Positions 45,111 through 58,707 of a stretch of DNA of 64,000 nucleotides are shown piece after piece. The notes under the pieces are model-generated. The model worked only from the letters and a program-made list of their open reading frames with translations. It was not told the origin of the DNA and did not search any database. Each line of letters starts with the position of its first letter. The first letter of the stretch is position 1. A program made the position numbers and the translations under genes. The stretch is taken from positions 37,773,554 through 37,837,553 of the forward strand of contig OX485803.1 in NCBI GenBank assembly GCA_950295325.1, written 5' to 3'. Source of the stretch: Polytrichum commune (taxonomy: Eukaryota > Streptophyta > Polytrichopsida > Polytrichales > Polytrichaceae).

Positions 45111-46481
45111 TAGATGTGGCCACATTTAAGACTTTGATATTCTAACATAACCACTATATGGAGCGTCATGACATTATTGAAGAACATCAATATGCAAATA
45201 TTGCACCCTTGTGCCACCAAAAACAGTCTTCCTAAACTAAATCTTTTAACTGTACGTGTTAGAAACCATGTATCCATAACATACCATACAATGATTCTAT
45301 ATAAAAATAATAAAATGATTGGCAAAGTCATGATGGTTATTTCTTTCTTCTACAAGTGTATTCGCATCCCCCCCCCTCACTCACAACATCTACAACAATA
45401 GGTTGGGAGTTCTAACCTAGGCAACCTCTTCAAGAAGGCAAGCAAGACCACCTCTCAATGTAGTGGGTTTCTGTTTATTTCTTGAAACTCAACTTGGCAT
45501 ATATCCTTCAACTTGAACCTCCTCTCCATTTGCCAATTGCAAAACACTACGCTGTATATTTTATTTAATGTCACCAATCCTAAATATCTTGCTCAATACT
45601 AATTGTAAACCACATGTGTAGTGTTACCAACACTAAATGTTAACCTAACATTATTTGTCATTCTTTGTAAAAAAAATGTTAAGCATTATAAATTACAATG
45701 TTGCAAAATTATTGTCTCTTACTTAGTGAATTTTCATTCAAATTTCATTACATAAATGTTATGATGCAAAATATACCAAACTTTGTTTCAATAATTGGAC
45801 ATAGTATTCTTGAAAACATCACATTTACATGTGACGTTTTTGTTTTCAAGGCCAACTCAGTTTCTAATCTTGTGAAGTGCACTTGGACTTTGGGAAAAGC
45901 ATAAGGTGAATGTGCCTAACTGGGTTAATTATCTTAATCATACACCTATATCTAAGTAGTATGCGTTTAAGTGTGGCTCTAATACCAAAAAGACTTGTAT
46001 TAAGAAATGATTGAACTCCGTACTTGAAATTTGATAATCATTCAATGCTCAATAGTTAACATCGTTGGGGGACCTATATGACCATCAAACAAGAACATGA
46101 ACATTCACTTTAATAATGAAAAAGATACTCATACAAGCTCCAAATGTTACGAGGAAAGCGGCTATGGCCTCAATTTGAATTTGATGACTATCTTGTATAG
46201 ATCTCGTGGTTCATAACCTTGAATAAAAGTAACCATTTAAGGCTCCCCACCCACGTTACAAATAAAAATTGACCAATAGCAAGAGTGCAATGATACATAA
46301 TGCAATTGAATGGTGCCACGTGGTCTCCACATTACGTTTTCTTACGTTCCCAAAGGTGTGAGAACGGATGAAAACGTGTAGTTGACAATGGGGAATGTTC
46401 ATCCGCATTGCCGACCCCCCTGTGCAGATGTTTCGCAATCCCTACTCTCGCGATACTAAGGGCAGGACAATGAGGAGGCTG
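45111..46481. other. Intergenic, with one dispersed repeat
   Basis: Apart from the repeat at 45559-45670 and a 9-C run at 45368-45376, nothing is supportable. Confidence 0.45.
45559..45670 (+). repeat. Dispersed repeat pair member (matches 25948-26060)
   Basis: Inverted relative to the copy at 25948-26060. Shared blocks include ACTAATTGTAAAC, ACTAAATGTTAACC and ATTTGTCATTC. Confidence 0.7.
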
Positions 46482-47954
46482 CGCCTCACTGCCCGCCTGC
46501 CCGCCCCCCTGCTCTGCCCGCCCTAATATTATATGTAGTGTACCATGCAGCCAAGGTTAGTGATTACCAAGTGATTTTTCATCGAAACTTCAATCATCCA
46601 TGACAATTTTTCATCACATGTTGTTGACAAGAGAAGGCACAATTTCGGCCGATGGATGAACTCATCCATCATTCATGACAATATTTGTTCACTTATTCAT
46701 AAGAAATTGTCATCCGAAAAGTTATCAAAGTGACATAAAATTCCATATGGCACTAAATATTATATTTAATGTAGTGTTTGAAAGTTTGAAAGTGAAGAGC
46801 AAAATTGCGATAGAAATGAGCATAAAGTCAATTGGAAATTATATGCAAGCCTAGCATGAATAACTCCAATCTCCACTTTTCTTGTGGCTAGGGATTTGTG
46901 GTGTCTACATAAACTCATGTATTGGTCCAATAGAAAGGTTCATAGAAAGATACAAGATACAAAGATACATAACCAATAAATGAAACTCATGTATACATGG
47001 ACTCATGATACAAGGTTATGGATGAAACTTATGTATAGATACATGTATTGGTCCAATAGATAGGTTCATAAAAAGATACAAAGGATTGGGGATACTTAAA
47101 CTAAGAAATTTAATTAGAAAATGAGCTTTGAGGCCTACAAGAAAAGGCTTGGGATGTGTGGCGTCTTTGTAAAAATTCATCCATTGTGGATGAAGGGGCT
47201 CTAGTAAAAACAAGCCCCCTACAATGTCAAGGGTGGGTTCATTCTACTTGAAATCTAATGGACTAATTCGAGGTCCATGATGTTAGTTTCAAAGTCTAAT
47301 TATCTTAAATTTGTTATTTTCATACTATGAAATAGCTCATTGCATTTTCACCTTGCCAATGTTTGAGTTTATGTAGACACCACAAATCCATAACCTTTCA
47401 TCCATAACCTTATATCATGAGTCCATGTATACATGAGTTTCATTTATTGATTATGTATCTTTGTATCTTGTATCTTTCTATGAACCTTTCTATTGGACCA
47501 ATACATGAGTTTATGTAGACACCACAAATCCCTAGCCACAAGAAAAGTGGAGATTGGAGTTATTCATGCTAGGCTTGCATATAATTTCCAATTGACTTTC
47601 TACTCATTTCTATCACAATTTTGCTCTTCACTGTTAGACCGGAGAATACTACACTAAATATAATATTTAGTGCCATATGGAATTTTGTGTCACTTTCATA
47701 ACTTTTCGGATGACATTTCTTATGAATAAATGAACAAATATTGTCATGGATGATGGAAGAGTTCATCCATTGGCCGAAACCGTGCCTTCTCTTGTCAGCA
47801 ATCTGTGATGAAAAATTGTCATGGATGATTGAAGTTTCGATGAAAAATCACTTGGTAATCACTAACCTTGGCTGCATGGTACACTAAATATAATATTAGG
47901 GCGGGCAGCGCCGTGGGCCGGGCAGGCGGGCGAGGGCGGGCGGGCAGTGAGGCG
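46482..47954. mobile_element. Foldback element, 1473 bp, arms about 550 bp
   Basis: The left arm (46482-47028) and right arm (47393-47954) are inverted copies with only scattered differences and a 364-bp loop. The outer part of both arms is very GC-rich, with GCCCGCC blocks, unlike the AT-rich inner arms. Blocks such as GCAGCCAAGGTTAGTGATTA and CTAGCCACAAGAAAAGTGGA match in inverse order. There is no coding capacity. The right edge is about 260 bp from the alpha-SNAP ATG, so it lies in that gene's promoter region. Confidence 0.92.
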
Positions 47955-48216
47955 ATGCGATGCCTTGTTTTGCACTGAATGGATGGTAGCTGCACCGCGG
48001 CTTCGCTTTCGATGGCAGCTCGCCAGAATCGGGCCTCATAACGTTGCCGTTCGTCTTGTCTTTACGCAATCTCACAAGTTTTCTTTGCGGTTTTTTATCA
48101 TCTCAATTCCGCACAACCTGAAGAGAAGAGAAGAGAAGAGAAGTGGGACAAATAGGCCAGATCCAGCCTCCCTGCTAGGGTTTATTCTTTCATAAGTTGA
48201 AGATCGAGGAGACAGG

Positions 48217-51200
48217 ATGGGAGACTTCAAGGCCAAAGGAGTGGAGTATGAGAAGAAGGCGGACAAGAAGTTGAATGGATGGGCTTTGTTTGGGAGCAAG
48301 TACGATGACGCAGCCGATTTGCTGGAGAAGGCAGGCAACAGCTACAAGCTTGCCAAGGCTTGTAAGTGTTTGATTGATGATGCGTGATGATGATGCTTTT
48401 TTATGTTTTTGTGTTTTTATGTTGTTTCAGATTGTGCTACCCGGTGTAGGGAGCTGGGGATGATGATGATGATGTGGAGATGCATGTTGGTCAAAGGAAT
48501 TACTCTGATGATCACATCGATGGGATGACCTAAGGGTGTGCAGAGAGGATGATGATGGCATGACATGACCGATTAGGTAATGTCTGCTATGGGCTGAGGG
48601 TTTCCTGTTTGTTGTTGCAGGGGATGAGGCTGCCGGGGCTTATATCAAGTTAGCGTCGTGCCAGTTGAAGGTGTGATTCTGCCTATCATCACGGCTTCTC
48701 TCTCCGGTACACGTGTTTTCAAGGTGCTTCAAGTGGTTCACAGTAGTTCAAACGGTTCACTGAACCACACTACTAGGAACCCTTCCAGTGCACAGTAGTA
48801 TGAAACCCTAGCAGTGCATTATACATATTATATGTACACATACTCAGATGCTTATTCTGGAAGCAGTGCTGATGTGGATGGACATGTAACCTTGTATCTT
48901 TCTATGAACCCTTATAGGATAATTAGACATCAGATATTAGCCTTTAAACAATGGACCAGAAATTAGGATTTTGATGCGTTAGGGGTTGAGTTGCATGGAA
49001 AATGAACCACTGATTTGTCAAATTGAAGTAGTGAAATGGAGTATATATTGGGTTTGTTGAAAGAATTCGTCAAGTGGGAGTTGGTGATGTATATTGATTG
49101 TTGTGGGTTGCAGTTGGACAGCAAGCATGAAGCAGCTTCTGCTTATGTGGATGCTGCAAATTGTTATAAGAAATCAAACCCGACAGGTGAATTTTCCAGT
49201 CTTGTCAGTTTGGATGACATTCTTGGATTTTATTTTCTTTGATTTTACTCAATACTTGCAAAGTATTTTGTTGCTATCACTGCAGTTTCTTATAGTCATA
49301 TTTTTCAGATAAGGAAAGAATTCACTCTGAAGAGTTTTGGCACCATGTAAAACTTCTACATTGAACCTAATTGTATGAATCTTCGCAGCTTTGTAAATCA
49401 TTTAGTTCCAGCTCTAGCTGGGGCACATCTGAGTTACACCATTACAAGTTATCGTACTGGATAATAGCTATTATGGTTGTGCATTATGAGGTATTGTAGG
49501 CCGTGGTTAACATGTCCTGTCTGCATATTTGGTGCTTTTTGCTATATTGATCATTGCAGCTGTGATGCCAATTTTAAAATGGAAGATAAAATCGTATTCC
49601 TGTTTCTGGTTGACATGACAATTTCATATGTGGCACAGAGGCTGTGAAGATGTTGAACTCAGCAATTCACATGTTTGAAGATATTGGCCGACTTTCTATG
49701 GCTGCTAAGTATTACAAGGTACTTACTTTCATGTTTGAAACACATAACATTATTCTGGAACAGTTCATGTCAACAAATCTGTAATGAGAATTTTTTCTGG
49801 GTTAGAGTATGTTACACCCTTGCTTGGTTTAAGGTTGGAGGAAGGGGATTGTGGAAAACCATGGAATGTGTTTTAGAAAATCATTTGAATGTGCACAGTT
49901 GTGCAGCTTCTACTAATTTCTAGTTAATAATAATACTGGGGTAGAAATTCATTTAAGCTTTACAGTATTTTTATTACCCAAATCAGTAAGAATTTAATTT
50001 AAGATGAATTATATAATTCTATGATATTCAAGTATTCATACTCAATAAAATTCCCATTTATATTTTTGTCACATTAATCAGTTGATCACAGGGTAAACTG
50101 AAGAAAATAGTTTAACGGACATAGGCTAGTGTTGTAGATTGAATTGAAAACTTATAAACATCTGCTTCATGAAACTCAAATGTGCACTGGTCATAGACTT
50201 TGAATGCAGATTACTACAAGAGCGTAATATGTGTCAATCTGATAAGAGGAGCATCTGATTTCAGGAAATTGCGGACATCTATGAGAAGGAAGAGGATATG
50301 GAGAAAGCCATGTTATACTATGACAAGGCTGCAGATCTTTACTCTGGGGAGGGAGTGGAAAGTACTGGCAATCAATGCAAGCTTAAAGTTGCTCAATATG
50401 CTGCATCACTTGAACAGTAAGTCTGGTGAATTTGAAAAGGCCCTGGGTGCTTTATGAATGATAAGATGGTTCTTAAATCTATTGCTAAACTTGCTCTGGA
50501 GCCACTTACCCGGGAATAGAAATTGTTGACAGTGATCTGAAGGTAACATGAATGCAGTTGGAAGTTGTCTTTACTCTTCTGATTTGGAGCATACTTTACT
50601 TAATTCTATTAGGTTAAAATGTTTGCAAATAAAAATTTAACTCCAAAATATTGTGTAAAATTATATTGCTGGCAATCATATTGATGTAAATATGTTACAA
50701 GAAGTAAGGACGAACTTGGTCAGATTCAATAATTTTGATTAAATCTGTTACATATAGTAAGATACAGTTAAAACCAAGCATTTTAATGTTCATTCCTGTC
50801 TTTTAATCTGCTTGTCACTTGAGATATGTGGCACACAAATTGAAAGAGCGCATTAGATAAGTGGACAATTTAACAGGGTAAATTTGGTTACAAGGGGAGC
50901 ATAGGGTGTTTATAGCCTTAACATATTTCTTAAGTCGAAATGGAAATTGAGCTTGATTACTGTGTCTTTATTTTTTGGAATTGGCAAGTGAGGTTTCTCC
51001 CATTAGAAGCGTCTTCTGGAGATATCTAAATTGGTGTGCTACACAAAATCTTAGGTTGAGAGATGAGGGATCAATGAGAGGAATGTTCTGGAGAGCGCGT
51101 CTGATCTTCTTCTGGCCACTGAGTTTTAGAATGATGGAAGGTATTTGGGAGGTTTGTGCCATTATTAGGGTCTTCTAAGAACTTACCACACAACAGCTAA

Positions 51201-52895
51201 AGTTGGGAAATCAGGTTAAATCGTGGGGTACTTATTGAAGAGCTTGCTAAACTCTTACATGCAATTGCGTGCAAAGAGATTCTACATGTCAGTTCAGGAA
51301 ACTCTGAGTTTATTTACAGCAGGTTTTATGAGTACAATGTGTGAGCCGCTGCCAAGCACAGAAGGAAGGTTAAACATCTCGAAATGTCATGAAAGTGCAG
51401 TGAAATCCCATGGCTAACAGTTTAAAAATCTGAGATTAACTTGTTCAATGGGGAGGAAATTATGGGAGAAATCTCACAGTGAGGGTTCTGCCTTATTCCA
51501 CCACAGTTTTATGCCCTCATTACTCTTAACACCCACTCATATATGTGCATTTATTGCTATCTTGGCTTTTGTCAACTACCATTTTTCTCTAGGTCATGTA
51601 GTAAAATGTGGAAGTCAAGGAAGTTGATTAGGTCGTTTGTAACAGGTATGACAGGGCGATTGACATCTACGAAAATGTGGCAAGGCAATCAATGAACAAC
51701 AATTTATTGAAATACAGTGTAAAAGGCTATCTTCTCAATGCTGGCCTTTGTCAGATTTGCGGGAAAGACATTGTGGCTGTCCATAACGCCATTGAGAATT
51801 ATCAGGTGACAGTTTTGATCACTTTGATGTCTTGATTTTGCTGGGAATGCTAACAAGGGGGTGGATTGGGCACTACTTTACATAGTATTTACACTTAACT
51901 GTGGTGGTGTTGATGCAGGAGTTGGACCCAACCTTCAATAGCACAAGGGAATGCAAGTTCTTGCAGGTACAAATCATTTTTGAATTTCAGGATCTTTGTA
52001 AACAACAGAGGCTGGATCTTCATTTATTTATTTATTTTTAAATCTTAAAAAATTTCTGTGCAGCAATTGTCCCTGTTACAACTTTAACTATACGCTCTCA
52101 CGATTTCAAGTATCTATTCTGGTTATATGTTCATGTTATCTATCATGGTTTATTTATGTCTGTTTGTCTGTGTTGCAGTGTTTGGTTGAGTCTTAACATG
52201 TGACAGGTCAAATTATCTAACTAGGCCATTGAGGAATTACTTCTTCTATATATATTCGAAAATTACATGTGATGTGGTATCTATGCAGGATTTGGCGACT
52301 GCTGTAGACGAGGTGGACACTGTGAAATTCACCGATGTTGTCAAAGAGTTTGACAGCATGAGTCGCCTTGTAAGTATGCTTTTGGTCTTGGTTTGGGATT
52401 GTATGCTGAGGATACAACAATTTTCAATTCACTCAACAGTTCAATAACTGACAGCAACAATCAGTTATGCAAGAAGATGATGTTCTATTTTACATATTGT
52501 CTAGGGTTTCAGAAGTGCAGGATTGTTGATCATCTCTTGATTGTAGAGAAATGCACGTTCATTGGTGAGTTATAGTGTCTTATATATAGTTCTTTAACCT
52601 ATAGTCAAAGTACGAGGATCATGTTGATGATAGGTGGTGAATGTTTCAAAACTCTCTTCTTTTACCCAGAGAAAACCTGAGCAGAATTTGATTTTCTTAC
52701 CAATCAGAAATGCTGTCATTAACTTCATTATTGTAGACGAGTCTGCTCCTTTCTGACTGTGTTAGTAGTCATTTATGATTAAAGATCCTGACATTGTGCT
52801 TGTGTAAACAGGATCAATGGAAAACCACGCTGTTGTTGCGAGCAAAGAAAGCTTTACAGAGTAAAGAAGTGGTTGATGATGATGACCTCACATAG
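48217..52895 (+). CDS. Alpha-SNAP, NSF attachment protein, 9 exons, 290 aa
   Basis: Exons are 48217-48361, 48621-48670, 49114-49186, 49639-49718, 50265-50416, 51646-51805, 51919-51966, 52289-52369 and 52812-52895. All have GT-AG borders and agreeing phases; the total is 291 codons including a TAG stop. The protein starts [19 protein letters not shown] and is all-helical with TPR-like repeats (for example [17 protein letters not shown] and [20 protein letters not shown]). It ends DDDDLT; the Leu near the end is the residue known to stimulate NSF in this family. Alpha-SNAP binds the four-helix SNARE bundle and recruits the ATPase NSF so that SNAREs are taken apart after membrane fusion; it acts in the cytosol and on membranes. 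Length matches the family (about 290). The 5' leader has an AGAAG repeat (48121-48143). A foldback element ends about 260 bp upstream. No sign of decay. Confidence 0.96.
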
Positions 52896-53343
52896 AACTT
52901 CTGCTATACAGATGATATTGACATGTTGGTGCTTTCCGAACAATGTAAGAGGGCGCAGTAGTAACTATCTCTTGCATACATGTAGATATCCTTCGGTGAC
53001 ACGTGTCATGCAGCTAGTCTGAATGACTGGAAAGGTGGAGCTTAGGACTCTTACACCACATTGTAGAATAATTGTTTTCCAAAGGAATGTTTGGTAGGGG
53101 GTCCTGGACCTTTAAGAGTGACCCCAAAATATTTGAGGATGGAATTTCTGCACTTTGCACCCTGAAATCAGAGTGTGTTGGTATTTTGGAATTGCTTAAC
53201 ATGCTACTTGTACTGCCTCTTTTCATATATTGACTAGTCAAATGCTTGCCCCTTTATGAGAAATCATAGCATAGCTGGACATACAGAAGTGCGAGGTAAA
53301 TCAGTAACTTCTTGATATATCGCTTTCAGATGAGCTACTCTTA
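52896..53343. other. 3' flank of alpha-SNAP, nothing else seen
   Basis: It probably contains the 3' UTR. It ends at the TA target of the Tc1-like element. Confidence 0.5.
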
Positions 53344-54704
53344 CACTGAATATCAAAACTGAGTCAGTGACTCACTACATCAGTATTCACACAATGTAGT
53401 TTGGATATGATTGAGCATGTTATGCTAGAACTTTTGACGCTGCTTAGGATTGATGGAATTGAAAGAAGCTTGCTCATGCACCCACAGTTGAAGCATTCCT
53501 TTGGTTAGTGTTGGAAACTCATTTAATTTCCGTTTCACAAGTGCCCACACATGCTTCATTGGATTTAGGTCAGGTGATTGAGGAGGTCAAGTAAGTACAT
53601 CCAAATTTTGCATTGACAGCCATTGATTGACTAATTTTGCAGATTGTTTAGGATCATTATCATGTTGAAATATGACACGAGGTTGAAACAACACCATTCA
53701 TTTGTTTTTATGACCCCAACTTGAAGAATGTTATGATACAAAGCTTATGTCATCTTCCGCTCTATCTTGCACATGTAACCCATGCCATGTGAAGTCATCC
53801 AACCCCACACAAAAATTTCACCACCTCCCTATTTGATTGTTTGACTCATGATGAGCTTATAATTGAGATTCTCCATCCCTCACCCAACTCCAAGTGCAAT
53901 CATCAAATTGAAATTAATTCAACTTAATGTCACCACTAAAAATCGGCCTATACCAATCATTGATAGTCCAATCTTGATGATGTTGAGCAAATTCCAACTT
54001 GCAACGCACATTTTTGGCCGTGAGCAATGGTTTCTTTTGCTTCTCTAATGACCCATGACTTGCTTCATGAAGTGCATGCCTCATTGTGTTGGTGCTCACT
54101 ACCACATTCAAAGTGCTCACTCCAAGACTCCTCACGTGTACAACATTATCTGGTCCACCAATGGTGATGGCACTTACACACGCTCATCGTTGAGTAAAGG
54201 CGATGCTTCTTGGGCGACCTTCTCTTGAAGGCTCCACATGAGGAACACACTCTCTACAAATCCTAGAGCATGTAGATTGAGAGATACCCAACAATTTTGA
54301 CATTGCACATGTGCTACGCCCATGCTGCAACATGGCTACAACCTTCAACCTCTTCTCCTCTAGTAATGCTCTCATGGGCAAAGAAAACCTTCACAATTGT
54401 AAGAGAAAACGTCCTAAGAGACCACACTACTAACCAGAAGTGAGAGGAAGAACCCTAGGCGGCTCTGTGAACCTATTCTCGCAATTGAAAGTGAGTGATG
54501 AAAACAATTTCAAAATTGAATCAATAAATTTAAGTTCATTCAAAATGCAGTTTCTCTCTCGTTGCTATCAAGTTGAAATTTGGGAAGGATGCTAATAGCT
54601 TGGTTGTGCATATGACCCAGTTTGACAAAAAGATCGATACTATTCTAAATATGGCTTCCTGAAATTTGTTGTTGTGCTGATTGACTCAGTTTTGAGCGTC
54701 AGTG
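53344..54704. mobile_element. Tc1-like element 1, 1361 bp, TA target duplication
   Basis: TA flanks both sides (53342-53343, 54705-54706). The inverted ends run CACTGAATATCAAAACTGAG on the left and CACTGACGCTCAAAACTGAG on the right, then both continue TC. The TA target is characteristic of Tc1/mariner elements. The inside holds a single minus-strand transposase relic. Confidence 0.9.
53490..54381 (-). pseudogene. Tc1-like transposase, catalytically dead
   Basis: The relic starts MPMRALLEEKRLKVVAML with a helix-turn-helix (SKLLGISQSTCSRIC) and continues through LTAKNVRCKLEFAQHH. The first catalytic Asp position reads IFSGDIK instead of the usual IFSDE. The second, FQHDNDPK, is intact. In the third motif the catalytic Glu is Lys (NPMKHVW at about 53550-53565). 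A stop replaces Trp just before PPQSPDLNP, and there are frameshifts between the helix-turn-helix and core. Several changes are C-to-T or G-to-A. The element cannot transpose itself. Confidence 0.88.
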
Positions 54705-55109
54705 TAGCTTTTCCTTGTAATCCTAAAAACGATGTGATCACATAGTTTCCAAGTCTACTTTATGGTTTTGCAATCCATTGTCTCCTGGTAGTTCAAAATT
54801 CCATTCTGCATGCAGCTTTGGTTTGTTGATTATCTCTGGTGCTTTGAACATCACAGTTAGAATTGCTTCAGCTCCCGAATGTGCCAAATCATATTGTTTA
54901 ACTGCAAATCAAGAACTGGGCTTCATACAACAACTGATCGATTTGTTGTGTTAATATTGGGAAAACCAAGTGAAGATGATCAGTTTTCTTGATTACGAGA
55001 GAGTGCATGTGATCAGTCAACATGAATCGTTTTGGGACTTTGTTTCCACCTGGGTTTGGGGATCCTAATGATTGGAAATTTCATGGGGAGTATGGGGAAG
55101 ATGGATACA
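54705..55109. other. Intergenic, no gene seen
   Basis: Nothing supportable between the Tc1-like element and the MITE copy. Confidence 0.45.
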
Positions 55110-55340
55110 CTACACCATGTAAATGCTATTTTAGTGTTACTTACTATCTGGAATTCCGCAGTGTTGTGACTATTTACTGTATGTCTCAATTCTCAGAAAC
55201 AAATGTTAAATTGGTTGTTTGGACATTGAAGAACATTAAAATCTTTACTTGGTAAAAAACTAACATTAACTGTAGAAAAGTATAGCTTTGCATACCTCCG
55301 AATAGTAAGTGACCCTAATGGCCATATATGTTGTAGCATG
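55110..55340 (+). mobile_element. MITE family, copy 3
   Basis: The ends TTTAGTGTTACTTACTATCT and AGTAAGTGACCCTAATGGCC are imperfect inverted repeats. The centre has TTAAATTGGTTGTTTGGACA, as in copy 2. A 77-codon open frame across it is incidental. Confidence 0.72.
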
Positions 55341-56069
55341 ATTACAAATTCCATGGCCTTAAAACTTTGGAAGGTTTGGATGTGTGGACCATGAGACTTG
55401 GCCAGGGTTAATCAATTTTGACATGGAATATCTAAAGCTTATTAATTCTAATGGACTTGTTTGACTTACTTGAGTGGTAGTGAGACTCTATTTGTGCCTC
55501 ACTGCCTGATACACTGAGGATGGAAGTTGTGGAAGAGAGAGCTCCGACTCACTTGGAAGCAACCTTACACTACTAGGAGTATGGTGTCTAGAGCACACTT
55601 GCTTTGAGCCAAAACAAATTTCTGTCATGTGAAAGGACTATTTGGGTGGCCACTTTTGCACCCTAGTGATATGGTTCAAGGCCATGGTCTTGTTGACTAA
55701 TTTGTGTCATTTTGAGCATGTGGTCTCTTTGAGGATATGATCACTTTGAAAGCCTTGTCATTTGGCCATGTGACCTTGGCAAATATGTAAAGCCTAAGAT
55801 AGTAATGAAAACTAAAAGCATGAGATAGATTATCAGGGAAACTAATCGCTTGGACAAATTCCAAAAACATTCTATAGATATGAAACCTATAAATATTTTA
55901 CAATTTTTATTTTCAAAAAATAATGAAGTCATATGCAACCTACAAAAATTCCCAAAGTTGTTTTAGGAAAGGAACTTTTGGGTAGGTTAAATAGCTTTTA
56001 AAAAATATATATATATATAGATATGAAGAACTATAAATGGAATAACCTCTTAGAGGTTCGTAGACCCCA
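55341..56069. other. Intergenic, no gene seen
   Basis: Contains an (AT)n run near 56003-56016. Confidence 0.45.
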
Positions 56070-58707
56070 TTGGTTGGTAGAGTCCGATGACATAGGTCGT
56101 TACAATGCATTTGGTCAATTTCTAATAGAAACTTTGTCCTTCTCCGGCTTTGTGATTCTTAATGGGGTAGATAAGTGACGTCAAAATTTCACTTGTTTCT
56201 CTAGTATGGGTGGGGCTAATGCAGTTGATTACCTCATAGGTGATTCCAACTCCCTTCACGATTCTATCTCCAATTTCTTCATACATAATAAACAACCCGA
56301 CTCAAACCATTGGCCTACTTTCTTCAAAATAGGTAATAGTGTAGGTTTGAGGCTTCCAACTGCGTCTAGTCAAGGTCAAGTTTACCATCCCAATCCTAAA
56401 AAGGCAAACCAATACGTTCTAAATATCAAACATGAACCCATTTATTTGCAAGGTGAGACTTGCACCTCATTAGATGACCACGCTCAAGCGTGGTTACACT
56501 TGATGCTATGCATAGCTCAACCCATTGTCTCTAAAAAAAACTAGGTGGCAAACCACATGGTAGACCGTCCAACACATGGTTTGATAGCAATTGTCGAGAG
56601 CATGACGAAGCTTCCATATGGTATTAAACTCGACACTCGAACAATATGTCCATAATGGCTATCAAAAAAACATTGTATGATGATCCGGTATAAGGAACGC
56701 TCTAACTTGGAGCACAAACAAAAGGATCTACATCTTCTCTACAAATTAAAGTGACCCAAAATTATTTTGGAAGAGCTTTGAAGGAAAAGATTATTCAACC
56801 CTCTCATTTAAGCCACAAGAAGCAGTAGATTATTGCACAAACTATACACCTCAAGACAAAGGATCAATGATCATTTTGTTCCAAATATTTGGTTTCTTTA
56901 TGTTTTTACAGAAGGGGAAATATGGGCCCATATAAAAGACCTAACAAATCACAAGGTTGAGGACATCCACGGTTTAAAACTTGAGCTTCTAAAATGGGCT
57001 ACAAATGATATATGTGAACCAATCACAAAGCTATTTGATTTGGTGGCTAAAGAGGGTGCCCCAACTTCATGAACTATCAACATCATTCAAATGATCTTCA
57101 AATCTGGTGAGAGACACTCCCGGGGGGAACTATAGGACTGTTATGCTAGGAACAATCTTTCGCAAATTTTATGGCTTTGTTTTAGAAAAACAATTTAGTT
57201 GATGAGCTTAATTGAAAGGGGTTAGAGCGAGAGGACAAGCAAGTTTCAAGGAAGGTAGATCTACTTTGGACCACATCCTTACATTATGTACTTTAATCAA
57301 ACAAGAAATATTTGTAGGTCGATGTCTCTATTCTTATTTTGTTGATTTCAAAAAAGCTTTTGACATAGGCCCACGTGACAAACTTTGGGAACACCTCCAA
57401 TGATTAGGTGTACCGCCTGATTTACAACACACTATTAAAAGCTATGCACATTGCAGTCCACTCAAAAAGAAATGACAATAGACATTGTGAAGTAATGTCC
57501 GATTGGTGTTAAACAAGATTGTCCTCTCCCCCACACTATTTGGCTTGTACATCTAAGAACTTGAAACATATTTGGATGGGATCAATGGGGATTCTTTGTG
57601 TTTATTTAATACAATATTAATATTCTTCTTTATGTTGATGATGTTGTTCTACTCTCTAAACTAGGAGCATGCCTACAAAGACTTTTGAACAAACTATATG
57701 AGTTTTGCACTTCTTTTAGCCTTGGAGTCAATTCATTTAAGACTAAAATCATGATTTTTGGCCACAACAAAAGGAAATTAAACCAAGAGGCATTTCACCT
57801 AGACAAAGACCAAATTGAGATTACCCATGAATACAAATAATTTGGGATAGCTTTTTACTCACATGTTACTTTGAACCATCTAGTAAAAGGCAAAGAATTG
57901 TAGGTATGAAAGCCTTGATGGGCACTTTAAGGAAAGAAGTAGTAGTCAAAGTTAAACTCAAATCCCATTTATTCAAGGCTTTGATGCTTCATTCTTTCAC
58001 ATATGACATTGAAGTTTAGGAGGCGACTTGAAAAACTCTCATTTCGAAGGTTTTTGAGAAGGGCATGAAGATGCATTTGATGTCTCACATCAAAGTGCGT
58101 TCTTCGACTACCTATTGTATGTTGTTGGCCAAATTTGGAGAACTTCCCATAGAATTATACTTTGTTAGGCTTACTATGGGCTTTCAACAACGGCTTGCCC
58201 ACCTGTCCCCCTCTTGGTTAGTGAATAAAGCAACCTCACTCCCCCAACACATGGCCGAAGAGGAATTTAACACATGGCACAAATCGACAACCATGTGGAA
58301 GATATCATGATGTCTATCTCATAGCGAAATTTATGACAACTCAACCACATCAAAAATAGCATATTATGATATCAAGGAGGCGCTTCTTACTAAAGAGTGG
58401 AACTCTTTCCATTCGTCATGGAAGAAACTAGATAACTCCACCTCAAGGATTTCCTCAAATACGAATGTGAATTGTACTTGAAGCAACTATTGAGTCCACC
58501 ACAACACAAGACCATTGTGCCTATTGCACCTTGAACCATAGATTTTCAATTGAAATTGGACAATGCACAACTATCCCTATATCTAGAGATATTAAACTAT
58601 GCCACTTTTGCTCCTATAATGCATTTGAAAATGAGGCACACTTTGTGTTGAAATGTCCCCTATATAACCCCATTAGAGATAAGTTTTCGTCACTACTTGA
58701 GAACATA

